From Saccharibacillus sacchari DSM 19268 (lineage in GTDB: Bacteria; Bacillota; Bacilli; Paenibacillales; Paenibacillaceae), in assembly GCF_000585395.1 (NCBI RefSeq), contig NZ_KK073875.1, forward strand, positions 4,388,524-4,452,523: DNA of 64,000 nt, given 5' to 3'. How positions within the stretch are numbered: the first letter of the stretch is position 1; each line of letters starts with the position of its first letter. Shown piece by piece: positions 1-10,230 of the stretch. Under the pieces are notes generated by a model. The model saw only the letters and a program-made list of their open reading frames with translations. It searched no databases and was not told where the DNA came from. The position numbers and the translations under genes were made by a program.

Positions 1-1
1 C

Positions 2-1207
2 GAGTGGGATCGCAAATTCCTCGGCGTCGAACTGCGCAACAAAAAACTCGGCGTGCTCGGCATGGGTCGGATCGGCAGCGAAGTTGCCAAGCGTGCCAAA
101 GCGTTCGGCATGGATATTCTCGGCTATGATCCGTTCCTGACGGAAGAACGCGCGGAGAAACAAGGAGTGAAACTGTCCAGCGTCGATGATATTGTCAAAA
201 ACGCGGACTTCATTACGGTTCATACCCCATTAACGCCGGAAACTAAACATATGATTTCGACGGCCCAATTCGCCGTGATGAAAAAAGGAATGCGCATCAT
301 CAACTGTGCCCGCGGCGGCGTGGTGGACGAAGCCGCACTCGTTGAAGCGATTGATCAAGGCATCGTGGCCGGCGCCGCATTCGACGTATTCGAACAAGAG
401 CCGCCGGCTCCGGATCACCCGTTCCTGAACAATCCAAAAATCATCGTTACGCCTCACTTGGGCGCTTCGACCGTCGAAGCCCAAGAGAACGTTGCGATTG
501 ACGTATCCGAGCAAGTGCTGCACATCCTGCGCGACGAGCCGTTCAAGAACGCCGTTAACATGCCGCCAGTGGCAAGCAGCGTCATGAACAAGCTGCAACC
601 GTACTTCTCGATCGGCGAAAAACTCGGCAGCTTCGCTTCCCAACTGACAACGGCAGCCGTAAAATCGATTCGGATCGAATACGCCGGCGAATTGTCGGAA
701 GTCGATGTGCAGCCGCTGACCCGTTATATTATCAAAGGCGTGCTCTCCCGTCATCTGGGCGGCGAAGTCAACATCGTCAATTCGCTGCATTTGGCCAAAA
801 TCCGTGATCTGAATATTCAGGTGAACAGCTCGTCTACGACAAAAGGCTTCACGAACCTGATCACCGTTACGCTCGTCGAGCAAGATGACCAACAGCGTTC
901 GGTATCCGGCACGCTGCTGTACGGTTACGGCGAACGGATCGTTCAAGTCAACGAATTCCCGATCGACTCGGCGCCGGATAGCCATCTGCTGCTGATCTCC
1001 CACAATGACCAACCGGGCATCATCGGCAGCATGGGTACGCTGCTCGGCCGCAACGAAGTCAACATCGCGACGATGCAAGTTGGACGGAAAGTCGTCGGCG
1101 GTGAAGCGGTTATGCTGCTCAGCGTAGACAAAGAAGTACCGAAAAACGTATTGACCGAGCTTGTGGGCCTCGAGGCCATCAACTCGGCTCAGGAGATTAC
1201 CCTTTAA
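2..1207 (+). CDS. serA: D-3-phosphoglycerate dehydrogenase (5'-truncated by window edge)
   Basis: First enzyme of the phosphorylated serine pathway, oxidising 3-phosphoglycerate with NAD+. The reading frame is open from base 2, so the gene begins before the window and roughly the first 125 residues are missing. Seen: the Rossmann motif GMGRIG near the start, the catalytic arginine in CARGG, the glutamate in FEQEP and the histidine in TPHLGAST. An intervening substrate-binding (ASB) region follows, then a C-terminal ACT domain (last ~75 residues, from about SHLLLISHNDQPG). This is the long ACT-bearing class, normally inhibited by serine. It ends at a strong bidirectional terminator shared with the convergent glpK. 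Confidence 0.96.
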   Translation, partial: EWDRKFLGVELRNKKLGVLGMGRIGSEVAKRAKAFGMDILGYDPFLTEERAEKQGVKLSSVDDIVKNADFITVHTPLTPETKHMISTAQFAVMKKGMRIINCARGGVVDEAALVEAIDQGIVAGAAFDVFEQEPPAPDHPFLNNPKIIVTPHLGASTVEAQENVAIDVSEQVLHILRDEPFKNAVNMPPVASSVMNKLQPYFSIGEKLGSFASQLTTAAVKSIRIEYAGELSEVDVQPLTRYIIKGVLSRHLGGEVNIVNSLHLAKIRDLNIQVNSSSTTKGFTNLITVTLVEQDDQQRSVSGTLLYGYGERIVQVNEFPIDSAPDSHLLLISHNDQPGIIGSMGTLLGRNEVNIATMQVGRKVVGGEAVMLLSVDKEVPKNVLTELVGLEAINSAQEITL

Positions 1208-1226
1208 TATTCAATCCTTTCCTCGT

Positions 1227-1266
1227 AAAAAAGCTGTACGCGGCCCCACGGCGCGTACAGCTTTTT
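1227..1266. terminator. Bidirectional terminator between serA and glpK
   Basis: Perfect 10-bp arms GCTGTACGCG/CGCGTACAGC, flanked by an A-run on the left and a T-run on the right, so it can stop both convergent transcripts. Confidence 0.9.
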
Positions 1267-1313
1267 GCATGTAATCGTGACTTCCGCCTTAAAGCAAAGC
1301 CTCTTCTGCTCGC

Positions 1314-2816
1314 TCAAGCCTCTGGCTCTTCCCAGCCGCGAGTCCGCTCAACCGCATTCTGCCAACGGCGATAGCGCTTTTCTCGCTGCTCGGCATCCAT
1401 TTCGGCTCGGAAGTGTGCCGCGGGCGGATTGAAGGAACGAAATTGATCCAGTTCCCAGAGTCCGCATTGCAAGCCCGCCAACATGGCTGCACCGAGCGCC
1501 GTCGTCTCCGTTTGCTCGGTACGCACAACTTCCAATCCCAGAATATCCGCCTGAAATTGCATCAGAATGTTATTGCGTACAGCTCCCCCGTCTACGCGCA
1601 GTTCGCGCAGCGGAATGCCGGAGTCCTTTTCCATCGCATTCATGACATCCCGCGTTTGCAACGCGAGAGACTCCAATGTAGCACGGGCGATATGCCCAGG
1701 CTGCGTTCCGCGCGTTAAGCCGAATATCGCCCCCCGCGCATACATATCCCAGTAAGGCGCGCCAAGCCCCGTAAAAGCCGGCACGATCACTACGCCACCA
1801 GAATCCTCGACGCTAGCCGCCAACTGTTCCGATTCGAGAGGATCTTCGATCAAATTCAGACCGTCTTTTAACCATTCGACTGCGGCTCCTGCGACGAATA
1901 CGCTGCCTTCCAAGGCATAATGCAATTCGTCGCGCCAGCCCCAGGCAATAGTAGACAACAGGCCGTGCGTGGAGCTTACGCGCTCACTGCCTGTGTTCAA
2001 TAAGATAAAACAACCTGTTCCGTATGTGTTTTTGGCATGACCCGCTTCTACGCACGCATGGCCGAACAAGGCAGCCTGTTGATCGCCGAGCACGGAAGCA
2101 ATCGGAATTTCGACGCCGCCAAACCATTCCGGAAGCGTCTTGCCAAAATCGGCTCCGGACATTAACACCGTTGGAAGCATAGAGGCGGGAATATTCAATT
2201 CCGCAAGCAATCTTTCATCCCAAGCCAGCCTGCCGATATCGAACAACATCGTGCGGGACGCATTAGTCACATCCGTGACATGAGAACGCCCGCCGGTCAG
2301 TTTCCAGATCAACCAGGTGTCGACAGTTCCTGCCAGCAACTCTCCGGCCTCTGCCCGCTCGCGCGCACCCGGAATATGCTCCAGCATCCAAGCAATCTTA
2401 GTCGCCGAAAAATAAGCATCCACCACCAATCCCGTCGTTTCGCGGATATAAGGCTCCAATCCTTTTTTCTTCAAATCCTCGCAGATCGACGCTGTACGGC
2501 GGTCTTGCCAAACAATCGCCGGACCGATCGGTCGTCCCGTCTCCCGATCCCATACCAGAGTCGTTTCCCGTTGGTTGGTAATCCCGATCGCGGCAATCTG
2601 ATCAGGTGCAACCCCAGAAGTTGAGAGTGCTTCCCTAGCCGCTTCAAGCTGACTTTCCCAAATTTCATCCGGGTCATGCTCGACTTCGCCAGGGTTCGGG
2701 AAATGCTGCGCGAAGGTCCGTTGCCCGATCGCTACCGGACGCGCCTCCCCATCGAAAAGAATCGCCCGGGAACTGGTCGTTCCCTGATCCAAAGCCAATA
2801 TATAAGTACCGTTCAT
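1314..2816 (-). CDS. glpK: Glycerol kinase
   Basis: Phosphorylates glycerol to sn-glycerol 3-phosphate with ATP in the cytosol. Seen: FGGY-family N-terminal nucleotide-binding motif [12 protein letters not shown], the substrate region TNQRETT and WQDRRT, a C-terminal motif [10 protein letters not shown], and about 500 residues, the usual family length. I start at the ATG at 2816 ([12 protein letters not shown]), preceded by AAAGGA at good spacing. Upstream in-frame ATGs would run through the resE terminator hairpin, so they are unlikely. No glpF or glpD lies beside it, so it appears to stand alone between serA and resDE. Confidence 0.95.
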   Translation of the reverse strand: MNGTYILALDQGTTSSRAILFDGEARPVAIGQRTFAQHFPNPGEVEHDPDEIWESQLEAAREALSTSGVAPDQIAAIGITNQRETTLVWDRETGRPIGPAIVWQDRRTASICEDLKKKGLEPYIRETTGLVVDAYFSATKIAWMLEHIPGARERAEAGELLAGTVDTWLIWKLTGGRSHVTDVTNASRTMLFDIGRLAWDERLLAELNIPASMLPTVLMSGADFGKTLPEWFGGVEIPIASVLGDQQAALFGHACVEAGHAKNTYGTGCFILLNTGSERVSSTHGLLSTIAWGWRDELHYALEGSVFVAGAAVEWLKDGLNLIEDPLESEQLAASVEDSGGVVIVPAFTGLGAPYWDMYARGAIFGLTRGTQPGHIARATLESLALQTRDVMNAMEKDSGIPLRELRVDGGAVRNNILMQFQADILGLEVVRTEQTETTALGAAMLAGLQCGLWELDQFRSFNPPAAHFRAEMDAEQREKRYRRWQNAVERTRGWEEPEA

Positions 2817-2839
2817 CCTGCCCATCCTTTCCGCGATAA

Positions 2840-2870
2840 AGAAAACATGCCGGAATTGCTCCAGCATGTT
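2840..2870 (-). terminator. Intrinsic terminator downstream of resE
   Basis: On the minus strand AACATGC pairs with GCATGTT around a GGAG/CC inner helix and is followed by TTTCTTT. It lies just after resE and just before the glpK start codon, which supports the shorter glpK start. Confidence 0.6.
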
Positions 2871-2911
2871 CATTGTTGAGCCTGTTCTTTCGACTTGGAC
2901 ATCGCAGCTTG

Positions 2912-4366
2912 TTATAAACTTCGGCCATTTTTGGGAAGGATCACACGGAACTTGGTTCCCTCTCCAACGACGCTTTCGACTTGAATGCGTCCGCCGTGCG
3001 CATCCACAATGTTTTTGACAATCGCAAGACCCAGACCCGTTCCGCTCGAAACCGCTCTCGTTCTTGCTTTGTCGGCTTTGTAGAAACGTTCGAAAATATA
3101 AGGGACGTCTTCCGCCGGAATTCCGTGGCCTTCGTCAGCCACATAGATCGTCAAAGCATCCCCGTCGGCAATCGTAGGCTTGACCGCAATCGTAACTTTG
3201 CGTCCGGACGGCGTATGGCGAAAAGCATTATCCAATAGATTGGTGACCACCTGTTCCAGACGATCCTCGTCCGCCTGTTCCAGTACCAATTCTTCCTCCG
3301 CCCGCTCCAAACTGAAATCCAATTCGTCTTCCTTGGCACGCACGGCAAATTTGCGATAGACCCGCTCTACCAATTCGCCGATATCCACGCGCTCCCGGGA
3401 AATATCGGTATGTCCTGCTTCCATCCGCGCCAAATCCAGCAGATCCTTAACCAGACGCCCCATTCGCAACGATTCGTCATGAATGACATGCAGCAGCTCG
3501 CCCTGCTCCTCCGGCGAATCCGCAAATCCGTCGAGCAGAGCTTCGCTGTATCCTTGCATCATGGACAACGGCGTACGAATTTCATGCGAGACATTGGCGA
3601 CGAAATCTTTGCGCATCTTTTCCATGCTTACAGCTTCAGTCACGTCGCGCAGCACCGCTACGGCCCCCCGAACCTCGTTATCGAGGAACAACGGCGCCAT
3701 GTTGACGGCCCATACGCTTTGTCTGACCAGCACGTTGGCGCTTCGATCTTCGAGTGTCGTTCTGACCTGATCGAACAGCGGATACAGCGGCTCGGGAATG
3801 CGCGAAGAAGAGACGGCGCCCGTTTCCGATTCCGCCTCCCAACTGATCGCTTTCCAATCTTCGAGCAATCGCTGGCCGCCCGGATTGGTCAACTGCACTT
3901 CTCCCTCGCGGTTAAAGGTAATCATGGCATCGCTCATGCTGCGCAGGACGCCTGCCAATTGTTCCTTTTCAATGTTCAGGTCCCGGATGTTTTCTTCCAA
4001 TCGGGCTGCCATCAGGTTAAATGTGCTGGCCAGCTCACCGATCTCGTCATGAGCTTCCAGATGGACTCGCGTTCCGTAATCCCCTCTGCGTATAGAGTCT
4101 GCGGCGTCGATCAATTGGCGCATCGGCTGCGTAATTTTTTTCAGCAAAAAAAGCGCAAACACGGTCGTCATGGAGAATCCAACGATTCCCACGTAGATCA
4201 GCATGCGCTTGACGGCCGCAGAATTGGCGAAGGTGATATCGACGTACGGAATCAAAAAAAAGCCAAGAGTCAGCAGCACGCAGGCGACGAGCGCAATAAT
4301 CGTCAGCCAGAGCTTGCCGACCAGTGTTCGCCACAGCGTGCCTACCCCTTCTCTCCACCCTGCCAT
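2912..4366 (-). CDS. resE: Two-component sensor histidine kinase, ResE-like
   Basis: Membrane histidine kinase that would phosphorylate the neighbouring ResD, a regulator of aerobic/anaerobic respiration in Bacillus. With the start at 4366, 484 residues: TM1 about 19-40, a loop of only ~15 residues, TM2 about 54-75, HAMP, a PAS-like region with TNPGGQRLL, HisKA with the phospho-acceptor in [10 protein letters not shown], and HATPase boxes DNAFRHT, DEGHGIP and GTGLGLAI. The start sits just after the resD stop (TAAGATG) with GAGG upstream; an ATG at 4396 overlapping resD is the alternative. B. subtilis ResE has a large extracellular domain that is missing here, so the input signal may differ. 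Confidence 0.88.
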   Translation of the reverse strand: MAGWREGVGTLWRTLVGKLWLTIIALVACVLLTLGFFLIPYVDITFANSAAVKRMLIYVGIVGFSMTTVFALFLLKKITQPMRQLIDAADSIRRGDYGTRVHLEAHDEIGELASTFNLMAARLEENIRDLNIEKEQLAGVLRSMSDAMITFNREGEVQLTNPGGQRLLEDWKAISWEAESETGAVSSSRIPEPLYPLFDQVRTTLEDRSANVLVRQSVWAVNMAPLFLDNEVRGAVAVLRDVTEAVSMEKMRKDFVANVSHEIRTPLSMMQGYSEALLDGFADSPEEQGELLHVIHDESLRMGRLVKDLLDLARMEAGHTDISRERVDIGELVERVYRKFAVRAKEDELDFSLERAEEELVLEQADEDRLEQVVTNLLDNAFRHTPSGRKVTIAVKPTIADGDALTIYVADEGHGIPAEDVPYIFERFYKADKARTRAVSSGTGLGLAIVKNIVDAHGGRIQVESVVGEGTKFRVILPKNGRSL

Positions 4367-4367
4367 C

Positions 4368-5084
4368 TTACTTCGGAACCTCAAGTTTATAGCCAACGCC
4401 CCATACGGTAGTAATCATGGACGCCGAGTCCGGAGACACTTTGTTCAGCTTCTCGCGTAGACGTTTGACATGCGTGTCGACGGTGCGCAAATCGCCGAAG
4501 AACTCGTAATTCCACACATCCTTGAGCAATTCCTCGCGCGAAAATACTTTATCCGGAGAAACGGCCAGATAGTGCAGCAGCTCGTATTCTTTCGGCGTCA
4601 GACTGACTTCATGCCCACCGGCCAAAACGCGGTGCGCGTCATGCTCGATCGTCAGATGCGGGAATACGATGTTGTTGCTTGTACCGCTTTCCTTCGTCAG
4701 ATAGGCCGTTGCCGAAGAACGACGCAGAATCGCCTTCACCCGGTAGATGACTTCGCGCGGACTGAACGGCTTAACGACATAATCGTCGGCGCCGACTTCG
4801 AAGCCTTGAACGCGGTTCACTTCTTCGCCTTTGGCAGTCAGCATCAATACAGGGGTCGATTTGACCTGGCGCAAACGTGCACAGACTTCTACTCCGTCAA
4901 TGCCCGGCAGCATCACGTCGAGAATCACGAGCGTGTAGTCGCCCTCGGTCGCTTTTTGCAAAGCCGTCTCTCCGTCCTCGGCCTCATCGATTTCATAACC
5001 TTCTTTTTCTAAATACATGCGGAGCAGACGCCGGATTCTCTCTTCGTCGTCCACCACGAGAATACGCTCTTTTTGATCAGCCAC
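4368..5084 (-). CDS. resD: Two-component response regulator, ResD-like
   Basis: OmpR/PhoB-class regulator of 238 residues. The receiver domain (1-120) has the acidic pocket DDEE, the phospho-acceptor aspartate in VILDVMLPG, the conserved T in MLTAKG and the K in DDYVVKPFSP. The winged-helix DNA-binding domain follows (about 140-235; EYELLHYLA, VDTHVKRLREKL, TVWGVGYKLE). It is paired with resE directly downstream. In B. subtilis resABC (cytochrome c maturation) separate rluB from resD; here rluB is the immediate upstream gene. Confidence 0.92.
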   Translation of the reverse strand: MADQKERILVVDDEERIRRLLRMYLEKEGYEIDEAEDGETALQKATEGDYTLVILDVMLPGIDGVEVCARLRQVKSTPVLMLTAKGEEVNRVQGFEVGADDYVVKPFSPREVIYRVKAILRRSSATAYLTKESGTSNNIVFPHLTIEHDAHRVLAGGHEVSLTPKEYELLHYLAVSPDKVFSREELLKDVWNYEFFGDLRTVDTHVKRLREKLNKVSPDSASMITTVWGVGYKLEVPK

Positions 5085-5180
5085 GCTGCAACAATCCTTT
5101 CGTCTACGGCATGCCGGGGATGGCGAATCTGTCCCGCTGCGGCATATCCGATCAAAATCCGTTCTATTTAAAATGAAGTG

Positions 5181-5930
5181 TTAGCTTTTTGATTGATCTT
5201 CCTTTTTATCCAGAAGCTGTCGCAGCTCATTAATCTCGCTCTTAGTCAGAGGCCGGTGCATGCCGCGTTTCAGGTTCTGCAAATACAGATTGCCCATCGA
5301 AATGCGCTTCAGGCGCTTGACCGGGTGCGAGATTGCGTCGAACATGCGGCGAACCTGACGATTCTTGCCTTCATAAATGGTGATCCGGATCGTGGCCTGC
5401 TTTTTCACCTGGTCCACATCATAATAGTCAAGATCCGCTGGAGCGGTCATCCCGTCTTCCAATTTGATCCCTTTTCGCAACTTTTCCAAGGAGTCTCCGT
5501 GCGGGATGCCTTCCACGGTTGCCAGATAAGTCTTCGGCACGTGATGGCTCGGATGCGTCAACAGTTGTGCCAATTCACCGTCGTTGGTCAACAACAGAAG
5601 ACCTTCCGAGTCATAGTCTAACCGGCCGACCGGGTACACGCGTTCCTTGATCCCTTTGATGTAATCGGTTACGACCTTGCGGCCTTCCGGATCGGTTGCG
5701 CTCGTAATCACGCCCTTCGGCTTATTGAGCATCAAATATAGCTTTTGTTGCGCCTTGATTGCCCGTCCGCTGACCGTAATCTCGTCGGCATCCGGATCGG
5801 CTTTGGTTCCGAGCGTCGTCACGACTTCGCCGTTAACCTCGACCTTGCCCGCCAAAATGAGCTCCTCGCATTTCCGTCTCGAAGCCACACCTGCCTGGGC
5901 CAAAATTTTCTGTAATCGTTCCATAGTCAT
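5181..5930 (-). CDS. rluB: 23S rRNA pseudouridine synthase, RluB family
   Basis: Pseudouridine synthase acting on helix 89 of 23S rRNA by family knowledge. Seen: N-terminal S4 RNA-binding domain (ERLQKILAQAGVASRRKCEELI), then the RsuA/RluB catalytic domain with the catalytic aspartate in PVGRLDYDSEGLLLLTNDGE and the C-terminal motif EGKNRQVRRMFDAI. 249 residues, normal length. The start may be the ATG at 5930 or the one at 5924; AGGTGA fits either. B. subtilis has dacB-spmA-spmB between scpB and this gene; only about 210 bp lie there now. Confidence 0.94.
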   Translation of the reverse strand: MTMERLQKILAQAGVASRRKCEELILAGKVEVNGEVVTTLGTKADPDADEITVSGRAIKAQQKLYLMLNKPKGVITSATDPEGRKVVTDYIKGIKERVYPVGRLDYDSEGLLLLTNDGELAQLLTHPSHHVPKTYLATVEGIPHGDSLEKLRKGIKLEDGMTAPADLDYYDVDQVKKQATIRITIYEGKNRQVRRMFDAISHPVKRLKRISMGNLYLQNLKRGMHRPLTKSEINELRQLLDKKEDQSKS

Positions 5931-6144
5931 CCAGTCACCTCACCTTCCATCATACCCATACCTACGTAAAATCACAAGCGCAACTGCTCCCGGTTTTCAC
6001 GGATTCGCCATGTTTTCTGCCTGTAAAAACGTAAAATCCGTTGCAGCAAGCGACCCCGTTAAGGCCGTGAACACATTGAGGCCCTCCCCCTATGGGGAAA
6101 GGCCTCAGTCACGTCCTCAGTTCCGCGTAATCAGCGCATGCGGA

Positions 6145-6804
6145 TCATAGCTCTTCTTCATGCAATCCTTCATCTGAATCTCCTGCAAGCCCGCCCTCTT
6201 CCGAAGAACGTTCTTCGCCGCCGGCCGATGCGGAAGACGCTGCGCTTCCGAACAACAACCGTTCTTCCTCTTCAGAAATGACCATCGCTTCAAAAGCAGA
6301 TGCATCCGGCAGCTCTTCCAATCCGCCCAATCCGAAATGATCGAGAAACGGCTTCGTTGTCCCGTACAGGATCGGTCTTCCGATCGCATCGGCGCGGCCG
6401 GTCTCCACGATCAAATTTTTGTTGGTCAACGTATGAATCGCACGCTCGGACTTTACGCCGCGAATCTCTTCGATCTCGATCCGCGTAATCGGTTGGCGAT
6501 AAGCCACAATAGCCAATGTCTCCAGCGCCGCCTGCGACAAGGTCGCCCGCGACGGCGAGTACGCCAAGCGCTCGAAATATTCCGAATGCTCGGGCAGCGT
6601 TGTCAAATGGTAGGCTCCCGCCAACTTGGTGACACGCACGCCGCGAAGCGACTTGCGCAGATCCCGCTGCAAACTTTCAACGGCTTTCTGGGCTTCGCTT
6701 GGCTTGCTTTCCGTAATTTCGGCAATCTGCCGCACATTCAATCCTTCATCTCCCGCCAAAAACAGGAGTCCTTCAATAATCGACTTCAACGTCTGCAAAT
6801 CCAT
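6145..6804 (-). CDS. scpB: Segregation and condensation protein B
   Basis: Winged-helix (kite) subunit of the SMC-ScpAB condensin complex that organises and segregates the chromosome. 219 residues. Seen: the first winged helix (SIIEGLLFLAGDEGLNVRQ) and the second containing ALETLAIVAYRQPITR and the family motif IRGVKSERAIHTL. The C-terminal ~40 residues are acidic and low in complexity (poly-Glu/Ser/Ala) and probably disordered. It overlaps the 3' end of scpA by 32 nt, indicating co-translation with its partner. Confidence 0.94.
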   Translation of the reverse strand: MDLQTLKSIIEGLLFLAGDEGLNVRQIAEITESKPSEAQKAVESLQRDLRKSLRGVRVTKLAGAYHLTTLPEHSEYFERLAYSPSRATLSQAALETLAIVAYRQPITRIEIEEIRGVKSERAIHTLTNKNLIVETGRADAIGRPILYGTTKPFLDHFGLGGLEELPDASAFEAMVISEEEERLLFGSAASSASAGGEERSSEEGGLAGDSDEGLHEEEL

Positions 6805-7564
6805 TTGACGCCGTTTCCCCTCTCCACTCCATTACGATGTCGTCGAACAGCCGATCCTGATAGCAGCTCACCTGCTTCATCTTCATCAGTTCGAGTACGG
6901 CGAGGAACGTCACGACGATCTCCTGTCTGTACATCCGCTCGTTCAACACGCTAGAAAATAATATTCGCCCGCCCGGTCCCGCGCCGCGCAGCGCCCCTTC
7001 AAGCTCCCGCATCCGATCCTTGACCGAAATCTCGTCGCGACGAATTCGGGTGACGACCGGTTTGCGATCCGCCCGTGCAAGCGCGCGCTGAAGCGCAGAC
7101 ACCAAATCATCCACATGCAGGCCTTCCAGCGGATTCAAAGCTTCTTCCGGCAGGAAGGGCGCCAAGTCGTCCGGTTCACGGATATAAATGCGACCGCGTT
7201 CATGCTCTTTTTCGTGCAGCAGGCCGGCAATGCTCTTATACTTCCGATATTCGGTCAACCTGCGGATCAGGTCTTCCCGCGGATCGGGTTCTTCCTCTTC
7301 GTAGAAATCATATTCGTCCATATCCATGACCGGAGGTTTGGGCAGCAGCAGTTTGCTCTTGATCGAGAGCAGCGTCGCCGCCATCACGAGAAATTCGCTC
7401 GTCACTTCCAACTCAAGCTCCTGCATGCTGTGCAGGTACTCCATGTATTGCGCCGTAATCTCGTTGATGGAGATCTGTTGAATATCAATCTCCGCCTTGT
7501 CGATCAAGTGCAATAGCAGGTCGAGCGGACCTTCGAACGATTCCAGTTTGTAAAGTACAGTCAA
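6773..7564 (-). CDS. scpA: Segregation and condensation protein A
   Basis: Kleisin subunit that bridges the SMC dimer. 263 residues with the N-terminal SMC-neck-binding segment (YKLESFEGPLDLLLHLID), the helical DIQQISINEITAQY region, a DEYDFYEEEEPDPRE acidic linker and the C-terminal winged helix (VTFLAVLELMKMKQV) that docks on the SMC cap. It overlaps scpB downstream; ribH lies 31 nt upstream on the same strand, so transcription from the rib operon may continue into scpAB. Confidence 0.95.
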   Translation of the reverse strand: MTVLYKLESFEGPLDLLLHLIDKAEIDIQQISINEITAQYMEYLHSMQELELEVTSEFLVMAATLLSIKSKLLLPKPPVMDMDEYDFYEEEEPDPREDLIRRLTEYRKYKSIAGLLHEKEHERGRIYIREPDDLAPFLPEEALNPLEGLHVDDLVSALQRALARADRKPVVTRIRRDEISVKDRMRELEGALRGAGPGGRILFSSVLNERMYRQEIVVTFLAVLELMKMKQVSCYQDRLFDDIVMEWRGETASNGFADVEVDY

Positions 7565-7595
7565 GCCGTTTCCCCTCCGCCTGTATTGCGAACGG

Positions 7596-8066
7596 TCAGC
7601 CTTTGAATTGACGGCTCAGGCTGGCCATTTCAAGCGCGGCAAGTGCCGAATCCCAGCCTTTGTTACCGGCCTTGGTTCCCGCACGCTCGATCGCCTGTTC
7701 GATATTTTCGGTGGTGACGAGGCCGAAGATCGTCGGAACGCCCGTTTTCAAATTGATCGCGGATACGCCCTTCGCCACTTCGTTGCAGACATAATCGTAA
7801 TGCGTCGTAGAACCGCGAATCACGGTACCCAGCGTAATGACGGCATCGTACTTGCCGCTTTCCGCCATCTTCTGCGCGATTAACGGAATCTCGAACGCGC
7901 CCGGAACCCAGGCTACGTCCACGTCGTCATCCTCCGCGCCGTGGCGCTTGAGCGCGTCCAACGCGCCCGTCAGCAGCTTCGACGTGATGAACTCGTTAAA
8001 GCGTCCTACGACGATCCCGAACTTATATCCCTGCGATACCAAGTGTCCTTCGAATACGTTTGCCAT
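7596..8066 (-). CDS. ribH: 6,7-dimethyl-8-ribityllumazine synthase
   Basis: Penultimate step of riboflavin synthesis: condenses 3,4-dihydroxy-2-butanone 4-phosphate with the ribityl-pyrimidine. 156 residues. Seen: [12 protein letters not shown] substrate loop, [10 protein letters not shown], the phosphate-binding segment [19 protein letters not shown] with its catalytic histidine, and [17 protein letters not shown]. Third gene of the ribE-ribBA-ribH operon under the FMN riboswitch. Confidence 0.96.
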   Translation of the reverse strand: MANVFEGHLVSQGYKFGIVVGRFNEFITSKLLTGALDALKRHGAEDDDVDVAWVPGAFEIPLIAQKMAESGKYDAVITLGTVIRGSTTHYDYVCNEVAKGVSAINLKTGVPTIFGLVTTENIEQAIERAGTKAGNKGWDSALAALEMASLSRQFKG

Positions 8067-8125
8067 TTGTCATCAACCATCCTTTGTCTATTGTATACCA
8101 GATTGACCGGTTTGTAGCCTTCGTT

Positions 8126-9442
8126 TTACAAATTTCTTGACTTGATTTCACGATCTGCTGCAAAAGACGCTTCATTTTGCTCCAACGGTTCCAGTTCTCC
8201 CGACGGTGTTCCGGCAACCGCATTGCTATCGTCAAAATCCATCAGATGTCCAAGTTTGGACTGCTTCGCATGCAAATATCCGCTATTATCGACATTCTCC
8301 GGCATCTGGATCGGCACCCGTTCCGCCATCTCCAAGCCGTGTCCTTGCAAGCCCTTGATCTTGCGCGGATTATTGGTCAACAGACGGATTTTGCGTACGC
8401 CGAGATCGCTTAAGATTTGCGCGCCGATGCCGTACTCCCGCAAATCCGCGGCAAATCCGAGCGCCAGATTCGCGTCAACGGTATCCAATCCTTCTTCTTG
8501 AAGCTTATACGCTTTGAGCTTATTGATCAGTCCGATTCCCCGACCTTCCTGGCGCATGTACAGCAGCACGCCGCTGCCCTCCGCTTCGATCTGGCGCATC
8601 GCCGCGTCGAATTGCGGTCCGCAATCGCAGCGATGGGAATGGAAAACGTCGCCGGTCAGACATTCGGAATGCACCCGGACCAGGACGGGACGTTCCGGAT
8701 CGATCTCTCCTTTTACCAGTGCGATATGTTCTTTGTCGTCAATCTTGTTGCTATACGCCACGGCTCGGAATTCGCCGAAGTCCGTCGGCAGCCGCACCTC
8801 AACCTCGCGCCGGATCAATTGCTCCTTTTCGCTGCGGTAATGAATCAAGTCCTTGATGCTGATCAGCTTCATGTCCCACTTCTTCGCCAGCTCCACCAGA
8901 TCGGGCAGCCGCGCCATCGAGCCGTCTTCCTTGATGACTTCGCAAATGACGCCCGCCGGCTCCGCGCCGCTTAAGCGAGCCAAGTCGACCGCCGCTTCCG
9001 TATGCCCGGCACGCCGAAGCACGCCGCCGTCCTTGGCAATCAGCGGAAACATATGACCGGGGCGACGGAAATCATCGGCTGTCGTATCCAGGCTCGTAAT
9101 TGCTTGAGCTGTAATCGCGCGTTCGTGCGCCGAGATGCCGGTCGTCGTCTTCACGTGGTCGACCGATACCGTGAACGCCGTCCCGTGAAAATCCGTATTA
9201 CGCGCCGTCATCGGTTCGAGCTCCAGCAGCGCCGCCCGTTCGCGCGTGATCGGCAAGCAGACCAGACCGCGCCCTTCCGTAATCATAAAGTTGATCACCT
9301 CAGGCGTTACCCGATCGGCCAAAGCGATAAAGTCGCCTTCGTTCTCCCGATCTTCATCGTCGACGACCAACACGATTTTGCCGGCTTTGAGATCGGCCAG
9401 CGCGTCGTCGATGGTATCGAATGCAAACCGTTCGTCCATCAT
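8126..9442 (-). CDS. ribBA: Bifunctional 3,4-dihydroxy-2-butanone-4-phosphate synthase / GTP cyclohydrolase II
   Basis: Supplies both precursors of riboflavin, from ribulose 5-phosphate and GTP. 438 residues. The RibB domain (about 1-200) has the acidic metal-binding motif [10 protein letters not shown] and the [11 protein letters not shown] segment. The RibA domain (about 205-400) carries the zinc cysteines in [17 protein letters not shown], followed by [11 protein letters not shown] and LTNNPRKI. A ~35-residue polar C-terminal tail follows. SD GGAGGAATC precedes the ATG. It lies 21 nt after ribE. Confidence 0.97.
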   Translation of the reverse strand: MMDERFAFDTIDDALADLKAGKIVLVVDDEDRENEGDFIALADRVTPEVINFMITEGRGLVCLPITRERAALLELEPMTARNTDFHGTAFTVSVDHVKTTTGISAHERAITAQAITSLDTTADDFRRPGHMFPLIAKDGGVLRRAGHTEAAVDLARLSGAEPAGVICEVIKEDGSMARLPDLVELAKKWDMKLISIKDLIHYRSEKEQLIRREVEVRLPTDFGEFRAVAYSNKIDDKEHIALVKGEIDPERPVLVRVHSECLTGDVFHSHRCDCGPQFDAAMRQIEAEGSGVLLYMRQEGRGIGLINKLKAYKLQEEGLDTVDANLALGFAADLREYGIGAQILSDLGVRKIRLLTNNPRKIKGLQGHGLEMAERVPIQMPENVDNSGYLHAKQSKLGHLMDFDDSNAVAGTPSGELEPLEQNEASFAADREIKSRNL

Positions 9443-9463
9443 GATTCCTCCTTCAGTTTTTTC

Positions 9464-10129
9464 TTAAGCAAAGCCGTGACGAGATAAAAAGCTTTCGTCG
9501 ATCGCGGAGAACGTTTTGGCCAGCGTCTGATCCGCTTTTCCGAAGCCGAGCAGGTGCTCGACGTATTTGCCCAAAATATCGCACTCGACGTTAACGGAGC
9601 TTCCGGCTTTTTTTTGCGCCAATGCCGTCTCGCCCAGCGTATGCGGAATGATCGAGACGCCGAAATGTCCGTTCTCCGCACCGGTTACGGTTAAGCTGAT
9701 CCCGTCGATGGCGATGGAACCTTTGCCGATCACGTAGCGCATCATGTGCGGATCGTCGGCTTTGAACGCGAACACGACCGCATTCTGATCCCGCTCGATC
9801 GAGACGATTTGCGCGGTACCGTCGACATGGCCTTGCACGATATGTCCGCCGAAGCGCCCGTTCGTGGCCAATGCCCGCTCCAGATTCACAGGACTTCCGT
9901 TGCCGAGCGTGCTCAGGTTGCTGCTGCGATACGTCTGCGGCATGACATCCACGGTAAACGAATCGCGTTCGTAACTCGTGACGGTCAAGCAAACGCCGTT
10001 CACTGAAATACTGTCACCGATCGCAACGTTTTCCAGCACTTTCTTTGCGCCCAGAGTCAGCACCATCGCTTCTCCCCGTCGCTCCGCGCGCCTGAGGCTT
10101 CCTACTTCTTCGACCAGTCCGGTAAACAT
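9464..10129 (-). CDS. ribE: Riboflavin synthase, alpha subunit
   Basis: Dismutates two lumazines to riboflavin. 221 residues in two lumazine-binding repeats: MFTGLVEEVGSL opens repeat 1 with NGVCLTVT and DVMPQTYRSSNL; GGHIVQGHVDGTA opens repeat 2 with DGISLTVT and IIPHTLGET. SD GAGGAGGAGAGCC lies before the ATG. It is the first gene of this operon; ribD, which usually precedes it in Bacillales, is absent from the leader and must be elsewhere if the pathway is complete. Confidence 0.96.
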   Translation of the reverse strand: MFTGLVEEVGSLRRAERRGEAMVLTLGAKKVLENVAIGDSISVNGVCLTVTSYERDSFTVDVMPQTYRSSNLSTLGNGSPVNLERALATNGRFGGHIVQGHVDGTAQIVSIERDQNAVVFAFKADDPHMMRYVIGKGSIAIDGISLTVTGAENGHFGVSIIPHTLGETALAQKKAGSSVNVECDILGKYVEHLLGFGKADQTLAKTFSAIDESFLSRHGFA

Positions 10130-10230
10130 GGCTCTCCTCCTCTTTATTTTTGCGTGTCCGTTGTAGCTTCATACCGCTTCAGTAACCTTGCCCATAGCGT
10201 TGACAAGGCAACATTCTCTATTCGGCCTAC

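Noticed and set aside
3410-4411. Long plus-strand open frame opposite resE (and similar ones opposite bkdB/bkdAB, lpdV and the 61.8-63.4 kb glycosidase gene)
   Set aside because: Antisense shadows of GC-rich genes: Arg/His-rich, no ribosome-binding site, no recognisable domain, and the sense strand encodes a well-supported protein.
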